This document shows, piece after piece, positions 25,262 through 33,693 of a stretch of DNA of 64,000 nt. The first letter of the stretch is position 1; every line of letters begins with the position of its first letter. Origin of the DNA: an uncultured Prevotellaceae bacterium (lineage in GTDB: Bacteria > Bacteroidota > Bacteroidia > Bacteroidales > Bacteroidaceae); the NCBI GenBank assembly GCA_900316685.1, contig ONDS01000005.1, forward strand, positions 62,001-126,000, written 5' to 3'. The position numbers were made by a program, and so were the translations under genes. Under the pieces are notes generated by a model. That model was not told the DNA's origin. It did no database searches and saw only the letters and a list, made by a program, of their open reading frames with translations.

Positions 25262-27301
25262 TTATCTTATCTCCAGGTTCTTGATAGGTTTACCCTCCTT
25301 GTCGAGGAAACGCACGCAGAAGTCGCTCAGTCCTGGACCGTTGATCACCGCGCAGCGGAGGATGTTGCGCCCTTTCTTCAGCTTCACACGGGCCGACATG
25401 CCGTCGTCGACCACCATGCGGCGGTCTCCGGAGAGCAAGAGCACCTCCTCGCCGTTGAGCCACCAGATGGAGGCTCCATTGCTGCCTGCCGCCAAGCGCA
25501 CATCGTCGATATCCGCTGGGCTGTCGATGTAGGCGACGGCCCAGAAAAGCGAACCATAGGTCTGGTCGCCCCATTTCTCGGCGAAACGAAACAGTTTCAC
25601 GTTGTAGTTCTCGCTGTCGAGGGCATGCCAAGCGAGGGTCTGCTTGTCCACCTTTACCTTGTCGCCGGCTTTGGGCATGACGGTCATCTGGTTCTTGAAA
25701 TAGGTCTTGCCGAAAGCCTCGCGCAACCAACTGTCGGTGAACACGATATTTGAACGGATATCCTGCTTGATGGGTTCCAGCAACATCCACCGGCGGATGA
25801 ACCCGCCATCGTCGGGGCGCGATGGAGCACTGCCTGCGGGGGAGAAATACTTCGGGCGGTTCTTGAACTGCACCCAGTCGATGCTCATGCCCTCACCTTC
25901 GCAGGTCACCACCACATCCGTCACTCCGCTCGGCACATATTCCAGTGGGGCGGTCAGGGTTATCCAGCGACCGCTCATGTCGCGGCGGAACCGTCCTTGC
26001 TCGGTCTTCACCGTCATCTCTATCTTGGCTATCACCTTGCCGGTGGCGCTCTTCTCGCGCAGGTAGAACGTGGTGTTCTCCTGTGCCTTGGCGCTCACCA
26101 CCACATAGGCGTCGGCCAAAGGACTGAAGTCCACATCGGCATAGCGCAGCCAACTGCCTTTCGTGGGCAGGGTAGCAGAGAAACCGCGAAGGGTGCGCGC
26201 CGTGTCCACATATTCTATGGTCACACCGCTGGAAGCCTCGCTGTAGCGGTCTATCTCTATCTTCTCAGTGGCTTGGTTGATGCCCACGCCGCGCAGCGTC
26301 TCCTTCACTTCCTGTATGGTGCCATCGGCGTTGAAGGCTATCTTCTCGATACAGGCGGAGCGGCGCTTGTCGTCGCGTGGCGAGAAGTCGTTGCGGTGGT
26401 AGAAGATATACCACTGTCCTTTGTATTCGAGTATGCTGTGATGGTTGGTCCAGCAGCCGTTGGGGTGCTCGGCCATGATGATACCCTTGAAATCCCAGGG
26501 ACCTAAGGGGCTCTTCGACATGGCGTAGGCCAATGTCTCGGTGCCGTTGCCGGGGGTTCCCTCCTTGGAACGCACCCAGGGGAAGGTGAGGTAATACCAA
26601 CCATTGCGCTTGAAGGCGAAAGGTCCTTCCTTGAATCCCTCGGGCAGTCCTTGCATCTCTTGTCCGCCCACCATCATCGGGGGCATCTCCGGACCGACAT
26701 TGCCGTTGGCGTCGGGCCGTCGGGGGATACGTACCTCGGTCAACTCGCCGTCAAGTTCCGTCATGTTGTCTTTCAACTTGCCCCCGCGTATGCCCATGCC
26801 CGACCAGTAGAGGTAGGCGCTGCCGTCTTCGTCGACGAGTACACAGGGGTCGATGCCGCTCACCCCCTTGATGGGCGCCGGCTCACAGGTGAAGGGTCCC
26901 TCAGGTCTGTCGGCGGTGGCCACACCGATGGCGAATCCCCGTCCTCCCTTGGGAGCATTGGGGAAAAAGAAATAATACTTCCCGTTTTTATACACGCAGT
27001 CGGGTGCCCACATCGAATAACCTGTCGGGTTGCCCCAAGGCACCGTCTCTTGGCTCAATATCATGCCGTGGTCGGTCCACTGGGTCAGGTTTTCCGAGGA
27101 AAACACATGGTAGTCGGCCATGCAGAACCAATCCTGGCGTTGGCCTTCGGGTGGCATGATATCATGCGAGGGGTACATGTACACCTTGCCGTTGAACACG
27201 CGTGCTGTGGGGTCGGCAGTGAACAGGTCACGGATGATCGGGTTTTGTGCCAACGAGGGTAGGCACATACCGAGCAGTAAGGTAATGACACTTTTTTTCA
27301 T
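25262..27301 (-). CDS. Secreted GH43 glycosidase with CBM6-like and C-terminal domains
   Basis: A 679-residue protein with a signal peptide (ending SLAQ). The GH43 domain (about 20-325) has the base Asp in LFTADPTARVF, GIDPCVLVDEDG, and the acid Glu in FKEGPFAFKRNGWYYL. Residues about 335-470 form a jelly-roll CBM6-type module (SGVTIEYVDT, GSWLRYADVDF, WITLTAPLEYV). The C-terminal 180 residues include a PA14-like sandwich (SNGASIWWLNGEEVL, LKKGRNILRCAV). Such enzymes release arabinose or xylose from arabinoxylan. It is first in the operon with the arabinanase-like gene. A -7 box TAAATTTG lies 32 bp upstream, and half-sites related to the HTCS 2 operator lie further upstream. Confidence 0.92.
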   Translation of the reverse strand: MKKSVITLLLGMCLPSLAQNPIIRDLFTADPTARVFNGKVYMYPSHDIMPPEGQRQDWFCMADYHVFSSENLTQWTDHGMILSQETVPWGNPTGYSMWAPDCVYKNGKYYFFFPNAPKGGRGFAIGVATADRPEGPFTCEPAPIKGVSGIDPCVLVDEDGSAYLYWSGMGIRGGKLKDNMTELDGELTEVRIPRRPDANGNVGPEMPPMMVGGQEMQGLPEGFKEGPFAFKRNGWYYLTFPWVRSKEGTPGNGTETLAYAMSKSPLGPWDFKGIIMAEHPNGCWTNHHSILEYKGQWYIFYHRNDFSPRDDKRRSACIEKIAFNADGTIQEVKETLRGVGINQATEKIEIDRYSEASSGVTIEYVDTARTLRGFSATLPTKGSWLRYADVDFSPLADAYVVVSAKAQENTTFYLREKSATGKVIAKIEMTVKTEQGRFRRDMSGRWITLTAPLEYVPSGVTDVVVTCEGEGMSIDWVQFKNRPKYFSPAGSAPSRPDDGGFIRRWMLLEPIKQDIRSNIVFTDSWLREAFGKTYFKNQMTVMPKAGDKVKVDKQTLAWHALDSENYNVKLFRFAEKWGDQTYGSLFWAVAYIDSPADIDDVRLAAGSNGASIWWLNGEEVLLLSGDRRMVVDDGMSARVKLKKGRNILRCAVINGPGLSDFCVRFLDKEGKPIKNLEIR

Positions 27302-27332
27302 CCTATTTTGTTGATTGCTGTTTGATTCACTG

Positions 27333-27399
27333 CAAATTTAATCCAATATGACATATATAAGGTGCTTGGATGTGTTCAATTATTATCCAATTTGTAGCA
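27333..27399 (-). promoter_or_regulatory. Promoter and probable HTCS 2 operator of the GH43 operon
   Basis: Minus strand: TGCTACAA (27399-27392), TGAACACA (27378-27371) 21 bp later, and -7 box TAAATTTG (27340-27333) 38 bp later, one base longer than at the other sites. The second half-site is weak. Confidence 0.45.
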
Positions 27400-27409
27400 T
27401 TTTCCGGTT

Positions 27410-27475
27410 TGTTACATATGGAAAATAGAATGTGACAAAAGCTAAAGTGACTTTTGGCAGAATAGTTTACCTTTG
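27410..27475 (+). promoter_or_regulatory. Putative HTCS 2 operator and orphan plus-strand promoter
   Basis: TGTTACAT (27410-27417), TGTGACAA (27431-27438) 21 bp later and -7 box TACCTTTG (27468-27475) 37 bp later. The 13-mer TTTGTTACATATG (27408-27420) is shared exactly with 20956-20968 upstream of the CE1-GH43 gene. Confidence 0.6.
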
Positions 27476-27481
27476 CATCGC

Positions 27482-27646
27482 ATAAGAAAGATTAAGAAAA
27501 TATATCAGCAGATTTGTCTAATTGCAATACAAAGAGTTTTTGCTAATTATGATGCGTAGTAATTATTAGTTTATTTTAGTAATAGGTATAATATCGCTTT
27601 GTTAGAATGATGTAAGTGTCGCGTCGGGAGATGCGACACTTTTTTT
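27482..27646 (+). ncRNA. Candidate small RNA 2 of locus 2
   Basis: An AT-rich, ORF-free stretch of about 165 nt runs from the orphan promoter to an intrinsic terminator: a perfect 9-bp stem (27614-27622 with 27633-27641) and seven T (27640-27646). The gap 27302-27693 holds only the two promoters, this region and a heptamer array. The alternative is a leftover leader of a lost gene, for example a susC that is absent from this locus. The 5' end is estimated. Confidence 0.42.
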
Positions 27647-27649
27647 GTT

Positions 27650-27710
27650 CCTCACCCCTCACTTGTCACTTGTCACTCGTCACTCGTCACTCGTCACCCC
27701 TCACCTCTCA
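27650..27710 (-). repeat. GGTGAGR/GAGTGAC heptamer array at Sel1 stop codon
   Basis: About eight 7-bp units on the minus strand begin inside the last codons (RGEG) of the Sel1 gene and include its TGA stop. Confidence 0.85.
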
Positions 27711-28326
27711 AGAAATCGATGGCGGGCTGGTAACCCTGTGCTGCTGCCCGGCGTATCCACCGCAGCCCCATCTGTCTGTCTTCCTTCACCCCTCTGCCGT
27801 TCATCAGGAACCATCCGATGGCGAATTGCGCCTGGGGGTCTTTGCCCATGGCGGCCAGCTCATACCAGAAGGCGGCCTCGCCCTCATCGTGAGGAGCGCC
27901 GTCGCCGTTCCAGTGGGCGGCACCCACGTTCTTCTGCGACTGGATATGTCCTTGGTAGGCGGCTTCGCGAAACCAGTGGTAGGCGCTCTCATGGTCCATC
28001 TCCACGCCTTGGCCTAAGTAATAGGCGTTGGCTATGTTCACTTGCGACTGCACATCACCCGCCACGGCGGCTTTCATATACCAACGGAAAGCCTCGGCAT
28101 AGTCTTGTTCCACGCCCAACCCCTTGTAATAACATTCTGCCACGTTGAAACAGGCATACATGTCGTTGAGCAGTGCGGCTTTCATGTACCATTCAAAGGC
28201 CAAGGCGGGGTTGGCTTTCACACCGCGTCCCCGCTCATAGCATACGCCCAGGTTGTTCATCGCCTTGGCGTCGCCTTCATAAGCCGCCTTCCTATAACTG
28301 TCGGCCAGGTCTCTGTCCTTGTTCAT
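27694..28326 (-). CDS. Sel1-repeat protein
   Basis: A 210-residue protein made of about five Sel1-type helical repeats of 36 residues (for example AMNNLGVCYERGRGVKANPALAFEWYMKAA and SQVNIANAYYLGQGV). It has no signal peptide and is therefore cytosolic. Sel1 proteins act as scaffolds for protein-protein contacts. The gene starts 48 bp after the end of the TPR-CHAT gene on the same strand and is probably cotranscribed with it. Its final residues RGEG are read from a heptamer array that also supplies the stop codon, so the natural C-terminus may have been altered. Confidence 0.88.
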   Translation of the reverse strand: MNKDRDLADSYRKAAYEGDAKAMNNLGVCYERGRGVKANPALAFEWYMKAALLNDMYACFNVAECYYKGLGVEQDYAEAFRWYMKAAVAGDVQSQVNIANAYYLGQGVEMDHESAYHWFREAAYQGHIQSQKNVGAAHWNGDGAPHDEGEAAFWYELAAMGKDPQAQFAIGWFLMNGRGVKEDRQMGLRWIRRAAAQGYQPAIDFLRGEG

Positions 28327-28374
28327 GTTATCGTTTGTCTAATACCAAAGACTATTCGCGCCTCAGTGCGGCAA

Positions 28375-31365
28375 CTACCTCTCCAACCCGTCTAATAGGA
28401 CGAAGGCCGCCCAGTAGCGGGGCTCCTGCCATTGCGGTTGGCTGCGTACGGCTGCCTTGGCGCGTTCCAGGGCGTCGTGCTTGGACATGTTGTCCTTCCA
28501 GTGGCGGTAGAACTCCGTCATCAGGTGCGTCGTGGCGGCATCGTCGACCGACCAGAGCGACATGAGGATGGAGGAGGCTCCGGCTTTCTTGAATCCCCGT
28601 TGCAGGCCGAACACACCGTCGCCCGTCACCGTCCCCTGACCGGTCTGACAGGCGGAGAGCGTCACCAGGTCCAGACCCCTGAGGTCGAGCGTGGCTATCT
28701 CCTCGGAGGTGAGCACACCATCATCCACTCCCACGGGAATCTGCAAGCCTCGAATCTTGTTGTCGGCTCCTGCCATGAAGAGTCCGCTGCATATCATGGC
28801 CATGTCTTCTTGCGTCATCCCCTCGCCGGGCGTGTAGCGGCTGGGGGCGTAATAGAACCCATGGGTTCCGATGTGTATCAGTCGTTTTTTCTGCCCGCTC
28901 AGGGCCTTGAATGATGCTTCGGTGCCCTTCTTGCCCTCAAGCGTCTCCACCTTCATCATCGACGAACCCGAACCCGCCAGCAAGGCGCTCACCTTGTCGG
29001 CCTCTTCCTTCGTCCCGGTCAGGTAGGGGAGTCTTGTCTGCTTGGCGCCCCGTCCGTCGTCGAAGGAGAAGGGGTCGTGCACTGTTGTCTCCTCTCCTCG
29101 GGTCAATGTGTAGCTACGGGCGTCGGCAGCCAGTTCTCCCGTGCTGGTGCTGTAGATCAGACCGCCGTACACCACTCCGTCCTTGCCCGTGGCCTTCCTG
29201 TGGGTTGCCAACTCGCGGGTGGAGGAGAGACGATAGAGGTTGACGCGGTCGGACACGTATCCACTGCCCGACCAGTGGCCGAGCGATTCGATGGGCATGC
29301 CGTGCAACTTCCCTATGGGCGAGAAATAGATGTTCTTGATGCCGCCGCCCAACTGTTTGAGGATGGGTTTCCACAGGAGATGGGCGAAATAGTCGTCGCG
29401 CAAGGAGCCACCGAAATACAGGTCGCCGATGTCGTTCATGTCGAACAGGCGGAGCAACAGCGGCTCCTTCATCTGTCGGGTGAGCAGGATGGCGGCATAG
29501 ACGTCTTCATTCCTCGTGCCCGATTGCCATAGGTGGAAGGTTTTGTCCTTATCGTATACATACGTGATTTCCTGTTCCACTTTCCTCACCTTGACAAATT
29601 CCACGGCTGCATCGTCGACACCGAGGTTTTTCTGCACGTCTTTCCAATCCGTGACCAGTGCTTGGGTGTAGTCCTTGTATGATTGCAGCATACCGGCCAG
29701 TTGCTGTTGCTTGGCGTTGATGGATCGGTAAAGGGCATCGATAGGGATGGTACGCTGTTCCTCGGGCAGTTGGAGCTGCTGTTTGAGCACCAATTTGTCG
29801 TGCAGGATTTCCTCGTACAGTTCCTTGCCCTTTCCGTCTTTCTGTTCTTGCAACGCCTCGCGCATGAGGTTTTCCGAATTGAGGAGTATGCCTTTGCTCA
29901 GCAGGGCGGCGTTGTAGCTGACTGCGGAAGGTGTCGACGATGCTCCGTTGGGCGCTATTCTTTGGAGTGCGCAAAAGGGTATAAGTTCCTGGTAGTAATG
30001 GTTGAAGAAGTTCCAGTACCGATGCTGCTCGTCAAGGGTCATCCCGATGAAGTTGTTCCTGACATTGGATGTCTGGAGGTCATAGAACCTGCCATACAGC
30101 CTCTCCGCCTCGTCATTGCATGCCCTTCTCTTCTCGCTGTCCATATCCTTGGAAGGACGGGCGAGGTAATGTGCCAAGGCCAGGAGGGCGTTCACCGTTT
30201 CGGGATGTTCCGCCCCGAGATGGGCCTGCCGCCATTGGTAGCATTGGCGGGAGAGGCCGATCACCTCTTCGCTGGCCCGGGAGTCGACTTGGGAGTTTTC
30301 CCGGTATTGCACCTGGGCGTAGAGGAAACGTGCTTTGTCGTATTCGCGGCTGTCCTTCCCGAAAAGGCTGTCGGCCATGTGCAGGGCACGTTCGGCGTCT
30401 TTGATGGCACTGCCCAGAATGCCATAGTGCAGGAAACTGGAACATTCAAGCATCAGCGCTTCCAGATACAGACGGTCGTCCTTCTCGTCTGCCCCGTCCA
30501 GAATGTTCATGACCGTGCGGGCTTGGTCTTTGGCATCCACGGGATTGTCGAACTGTAGGGTGGCCAAGGCATAGATATAGTAACTCTTAGCGGCTTCGAC
30601 GCTCTTGTCGCCGCACAGCTCATTCTTCTTCGGACCTCCATAGCAGATCCACGCGAAGGCCCGCGACGAGTCGCGCACGGCGATGTAAGCCAGGGCCAGG
30701 CTGTCGACGGCATGGAGATAGGCGAGTGAGGTGCTGTCGCCCGAAGCCTCCATCCTGTCGACGATGCTACGGCGGGTGCGCAGGTATGCCAAGTCGGTGC
30801 CGCCATCCCATTGGCGCGACACATCCGTGTCGAACACCTCGGGCATGTTGATGGATACCATGCCTCCGTAATTCAGCTGGATGCCCTCGGCCTCCGCTTC
30901 CTCGCCCATGACCCTCAGTCGCGCAAAACCGTTCTCGTGCAGATAGTCTTGTCCTAATCGCGCATAAGAGCGGATGGCGAAGTTCTCATAACTGGTGCTC
31001 ATGCCGTATTCGCTGCAGTCATAATAATAGGTGGCCAGGCTGACGCACTGTTGGGCGTAGTCGATATGGCTGGTGCCATAGAGCCTTTGGATGAACGACA
31101 GGGCGCGTTCGCCATGGGTGATGGCTTCCCTCGGCTTGCCCAGTCGGTAGAGAGCCGAGGCCTTGTGGTTGAGGGCGAAGGCGTATTCCGCACGGAAGGT
31201 GTCGCCCTGTTGCTCATAGGCGTTGATGGCACGGTCCAGCAGAGTTAAGGCTTCGGCGTTGTCGCCATTGTCGTAGGCTCTTAGTCCCGCCTGGTAGTCG
31301 TCGTCCTGGGCCATGGCAGTGGCGGTGGCCAAGAGTGTCATGAGAAATAGGAAAAGACGTGTCAT
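28375..31365 (-). CDS. Secreted TPR-CHAT protein, putative caspase-like protease
   Basis: A 996-residue protein. The start is ATG 31365 (MTRLFLFLMTLLATATAMAQ, a signal peptide); the open frame continues far upstream but only as antisense of the next gene. Residues about 20-430 are tetratricopeptide repeats (AGLRAYDNGDNAEALTLLDR, ALNHKASALYRLGKPREAI, with more divergent repeats), then a helical linker, then a C-terminal CHAT domain from about 700. The protease dyad is present: His835 in HIGTHGFYY and Cys906 in LSACQTGQG. CHAT is a caspase-related peptidase fold; secreted TPR-CHAT proteins are frequent in Bacteroidetes with unknown substrates. A good -7 box lies 39 bp upstream. A Sel1 protein gene follows. 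Confidence 0.9.
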   Translation of the reverse strand: MTRLFLFLMTLLATATAMAQDDDYQAGLRAYDNGDNAEALTLLDRAINAYEQQGDTFRAEYAFALNHKASALYRLGKPREAITHGERALSFIQRLYGTSHIDYAQQCVSLATYYYDCSEYGMSTSYENFAIRSYARLGQDYLHENGFARLRVMGEEAEAEGIQLNYGGMVSINMPEVFDTDVSRQWDGGTDLAYLRTRRSIVDRMEASGDSTSLAYLHAVDSLALAYIAVRDSSRAFAWICYGGPKKNELCGDKSVEAAKSYYIYALATLQFDNPVDAKDQARTVMNILDGADEKDDRLYLEALMLECSSFLHYGILGSAIKDAERALHMADSLFGKDSREYDKARFLYAQVQYRENSQVDSRASEEVIGLSRQCYQWRQAHLGAEHPETVNALLALAHYLARPSKDMDSEKRRACNDEAERLYGRFYDLQTSNVRNNFIGMTLDEQHRYWNFFNHYYQELIPFCALQRIAPNGASSTPSAVSYNAALLSKGILLNSENLMREALQEQKDGKGKELYEEILHDKLVLKQQLQLPEEQRTIPIDALYRSINAKQQQLAGMLQSYKDYTQALVTDWKDVQKNLGVDDAAVEFVKVRKVEQEITYVYDKDKTFHLWQSGTRNEDVYAAILLTRQMKEPLLLRLFDMNDIGDLYFGGSLRDDYFAHLLWKPILKQLGGGIKNIYFSPIGKLHGMPIESLGHWSGSGYVSDRVNLYRLSSTRELATHRKATGKDGVVYGGLIYSTSTGELAADARSYTLTRGEETTVHDPFSFDDGRGAKQTRLPYLTGTKEEADKVSALLAGSGSSMMKVETLEGKKGTEASFKALSGQKKRLIHIGTHGFYYAPSRYTPGEGMTQEDMAMICSGLFMAGADNKIRGLQIPVGVDDGVLTSEEIATLDLRGLDLVTLSACQTGQGTVTGDGVFGLQRGFKKAGASSILMSLWSVDDAATTHLMTEFYRHWKDNMSKHDALERAKAAVRSQPQWQEPRYWAAFVLLDGLER

Positions 31366-31403
31366 AAAGGTTTCGCTTGGATGAATGGTCTGTTTGCTGA
31401 AGG

Positions 31404-31411
31404 CAAAAGTA
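31404..31411 (-). promoter_or_regulatory. -7 box for the TPR-CHAT / Sel1 operon
   Basis: Minus strand reads TACTTTTG, 39 bp before the start codon. Confidence 0.55.
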
Positions 31412-31494
31412 CAAAATATTATCATATTATCCAAAACACTTGACCAAATCCTTTTTTTTCTTTTTTTTGCAAGCCCAATCTTCATTATCCAACA

Positions 31495-32700
31495 ATGAAT
31501 ACCGCTATCTACACACTTACGTCGGCACTGCACGACGAAAAGGCCATCAAAGCGCAGACACAGGAGTTCCTCGACAGCCTGAAGATAGACTACCTGCTGC
31601 GTGGCGACGATTTCTCCGATTTCGGCCAACATACGCTCAATCTCATCTATGTGCGCACCGGAGGCACCGAAGGTATCTTCCTGAAGATGTTCACCGACCT
31701 GACAAAAAGATGTCCGCACCCCATCTATCTGCTTACCTCGGGCAAGAGCAACTCGCTCGCCGCCTCGATGGAGATACTCTCCTTCCTCCGACAACAACGA
31801 CTGGAAGGCGAGATCATCCATGGAACGCCAGAATATATCGCCCAAAGAATCAAGGAACTGGAACAGCAGTGCCTCATCAGGCAGCGGCTCCGTGGCTGCC
31901 GCCTCGGCATCATCGGACAGCCTTCCGACTGGCTCATCTCCAGCCATGCTTGTCCGGAAGAACTGAGATGTCGTCTGGGCGTCGAATTGGTGGATGTGCC
32001 CATGGAGGAACTGCTCGCCGAGATCGACAAGGCGTCTGATGTGTTGCCTCCGCCCATCACCGCCAAGGGCTCCGAGCAGGTGGTGGCATCGCTTGCCGGC
32101 GCCGCCAAGATTTACCACGCGCTGAAAACCATCGTCAAGAGATTCGGATTGAAGGGCTTCACCTTGCGTTGCTTCGACCTTCTCTCCGCTGTCCATAACA
32201 CGGGATGTCTGGCCTTGGCCAAACTTAACAGCGAGGGCGTCATAGCCGGCTGCGAGGGCGATGTGCCGGCGATGGTCTCCATGGCGGTGGCGCAGGCAAC
32301 CACGGGCGGCACGGGATTCCAGGCCAATCCCTCGAGTATCGACCCACAGACGGGTCGTATCACCTTCGCCCATTGCACCATACCGCTGGATATGGTGGAG
32401 CGTTATGAGCTCGACACACATTTCGAGTCGGGTATCGGCGTGGGCATACGGGGATATGTGAAGCCGGGCCCCATCACTATCTTCAAGCTCGCCGGCAACC
32501 TGTCGCGATCATTCATAGCCGAGGGGGCATTGCTGGAATGTCAGGACAAACCCGACCTGTGCCGTACGCAGATGCTCATACAGCTTGACGACCCAACACT
32601 CACGTCTTATTTCCTCTCCAACCCGATAGGCAACCACCATATCATCATTCCCGGCCGTCATAAGATGGCTCTCACACATATCCTTCATGCAAATGATTGA
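31495..32700 (+). CDS. L-fucose/L-arabinose isomerase-like protein
   Basis: A 401-residue cytosolic protein resembling COG2407 (L-fucose isomerase and related proteins). An N-terminal Rossmann-like part has LIYVRTGGTEGIF and GCRLGIIGQPSDWLI. The C-terminal part has FTLRCFDLLS, GCLALAKLNSEGVIAGCEGDVPAMVSM and IPLDMVERYELDTHFESGIGVGI, the metal-site region of the family. It is shorter than true FucI (about 590) or AraA (about 500), so the reaction is uncertain; isomerisation of a sugar or sugar derivative is the default. The gene overlaps the following SpoU methyltransferase by up to 14 bp, which implies translational coupling. Confidence 0.75.
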   Translation: MNTAIYTLTSALHDEKAIKAQTQEFLDSLKIDYLLRGDDFSDFGQHTLNLIYVRTGGTEGIFLKMFTDLTKRCPHPIYLLTSGKSNSLAASMEILSFLRQQRLEGEIIHGTPEYIAQRIKELEQQCLIRQRLRGCRLGIIGQPSDWLISSHACPEELRCRLGVELVDVPMEELLAEIDKASDVLPPPITAKGSEQVVASLAGAAKIYHALKTIVKRFGLKGFTLRCFDLLSAVHNTGCLALAKLNSEGVIAGCEGDVPAMVSMAVAQATTGGTGFQANPSSIDPQTGRITFAHCTIPLDMVERYELDTHFESGIGVGIRGYVKPGPITIFKLAGNLSRSFIAEGALLECQDKPDLCRTQMLIQLDDPTLTSYFLSNPIGNHHIIIPGRHKMALTHILHAND

Positions 32701-33490
32701 AATAACATCGCTACAGCAACCAGGTGTCGATATCTTCGCTTCGCTCACCGAGGCACAACTGCGCAACCGGCTCGACCCACAACGGGGACTGTTCATCGCC
32801 GAGAGTCCCAAAGTGATACATGTGGCGCTCAACGCAGGTTATGAACCCGTGGCATTGCTATGCGAACGTAAACATATCACAGGCGATGCCGCCGAGATCA
32901 TCGCCCGCTGTGGCGATATCCCCGTGTATACCGGCGACCGTGAGGTGCTGGCGCAACTCACGGGCTACACGCTCACCCGCGGTGTGCTCTGTGCCATGCG
33001 CCGACGACCGATGCTCACCGTCGGCGAGGTGTGTCGCGAGGCACGCCGCATCGTAGTCATCGATGGGGTGGTGGACACCACCAATATCGGGGCTATCTTC
33101 CGTTCGGCGGCGGCATTGGGCATCGACGGGGTACTGCTTACCACCGATTCCTGCGACCCGCTCAACCGTAGGGCCATACGCGTGTCGATGGGCTCGGTGT
33201 TCCTGGTGCCGTGGACTTGGCTCGATGGTCCCGTCAACCGTCTGCATGAGTGGGACTTCCGCACGGTGGCCATGGCGCTCACCGACAGGTCCATACCTTT
33301 GGATGCACCTGTGCTGCAACAGGAACCACGGCTGGCCATCATCATGGGAACGGAAGGTGATGGCCTGCCTCAGGAAACCATCACCTCCGCCGATTATGTG
33401 GTGCGAATACCCATGGCCCACCATGTCGACTCGCTCAACGTGGCTGCCGCCGCGGCCGTCGCCTTCTGGGAGCTGAGAGTGAAGTGTTGA
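32687..33490 (+). CDS. SpoU/TrmH-family RNA 2'-O-methyltransferase
   Basis: A 267-residue SPOUT methyltransferase. The N-terminal substrate-binding part contains RGLFIAESPKVIHVALNAG. The catalytic knot shows the three family motifs: DGVVDTTNIGAIFRSAAALG, RLAIIMGTEGDGLPQE and IPMAHHVDSLNVAAAAAVAFWE. It would methylate ribose in tRNA or rRNA using S-adenosylmethionine; the exact nucleotide cannot be told. ATG at 32687 overlaps the upstream gene; a second ATG at 32693 is also possible. The stop codon TGA is part of the first unit of a long heptamer array. Confidence 0.93.
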   Translation: MQMIEITSLQQPGVDIFASLTEAQLRNRLDPQRGLFIAESPKVIHVALNAGYEPVALLCERKHITGDAAEIIARCGDIPVYTGDREVLAQLTGYTLTRGVLCAMRRRPMLTVGEVCREARRIVVIDGVVDTTNIGAIFRSAAALGIDGVLLTTDSCDPLNRRAIRVSMGSVFLVPWTWLDGPVNRLHEWDFRTVAMALTDRSIPLDAPVLQQEPRLAIIMGTEGDGLPQETITSADYVVRIPMAHHVDSLNVAAAAAVAFWELRVKC

Positions 33491-33612
33491 GTGTTTAGTG
33501 TTGAGTGTTGAGTGTTTAGTGTTTAGTGTTGAGTGTTTAGTGTTAAGTGTTAAGTGTTGAGTGTTAAGTGTTGATTGTTGAGTGTTAAGTGTTGAGTGGT
33601 GAGTGGTGAGAA
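33484..33612 (+). repeat. GTGTTGA/GTGTTTA heptamer array at methyltransferase stop codon
   Basis: About 18 units of 7 bp (GTGTTGA, GTGTTTA, GTGTTAA and late GAGTGGT) begin with the unit that contains the TGA stop (33488-33490). Confidence 0.92.
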
Positions 33613-33641
33613 GTGGAGACATTACTCCGCTGTGGACATAT

Positions 33642-33690
33642 CTCTCACCCCTCACCCCTCACCTCTCACCTCTCACCTCTCACCTCTCCT
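33642..33690 (-). repeat. GGTGAGA heptamer array behind the hydrolase gene
   Basis: About seven units on the minus strand start 3-6 bp after the TGA stop of the gene at 33694. It faces the array from the other gene; between them lies a core (33610-33637) that recurs inverted at 36636-36662. Confidence 0.85.
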
Positions 33691-33693
33691 ATC

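Noticed and set aside
31366-32421. Long minus-strand open frame upstream of the TPR-CHAT start
   Set aside because: It is the antisense of the isomerase-like gene; the signal peptide and -7 box place the real start at 31365.
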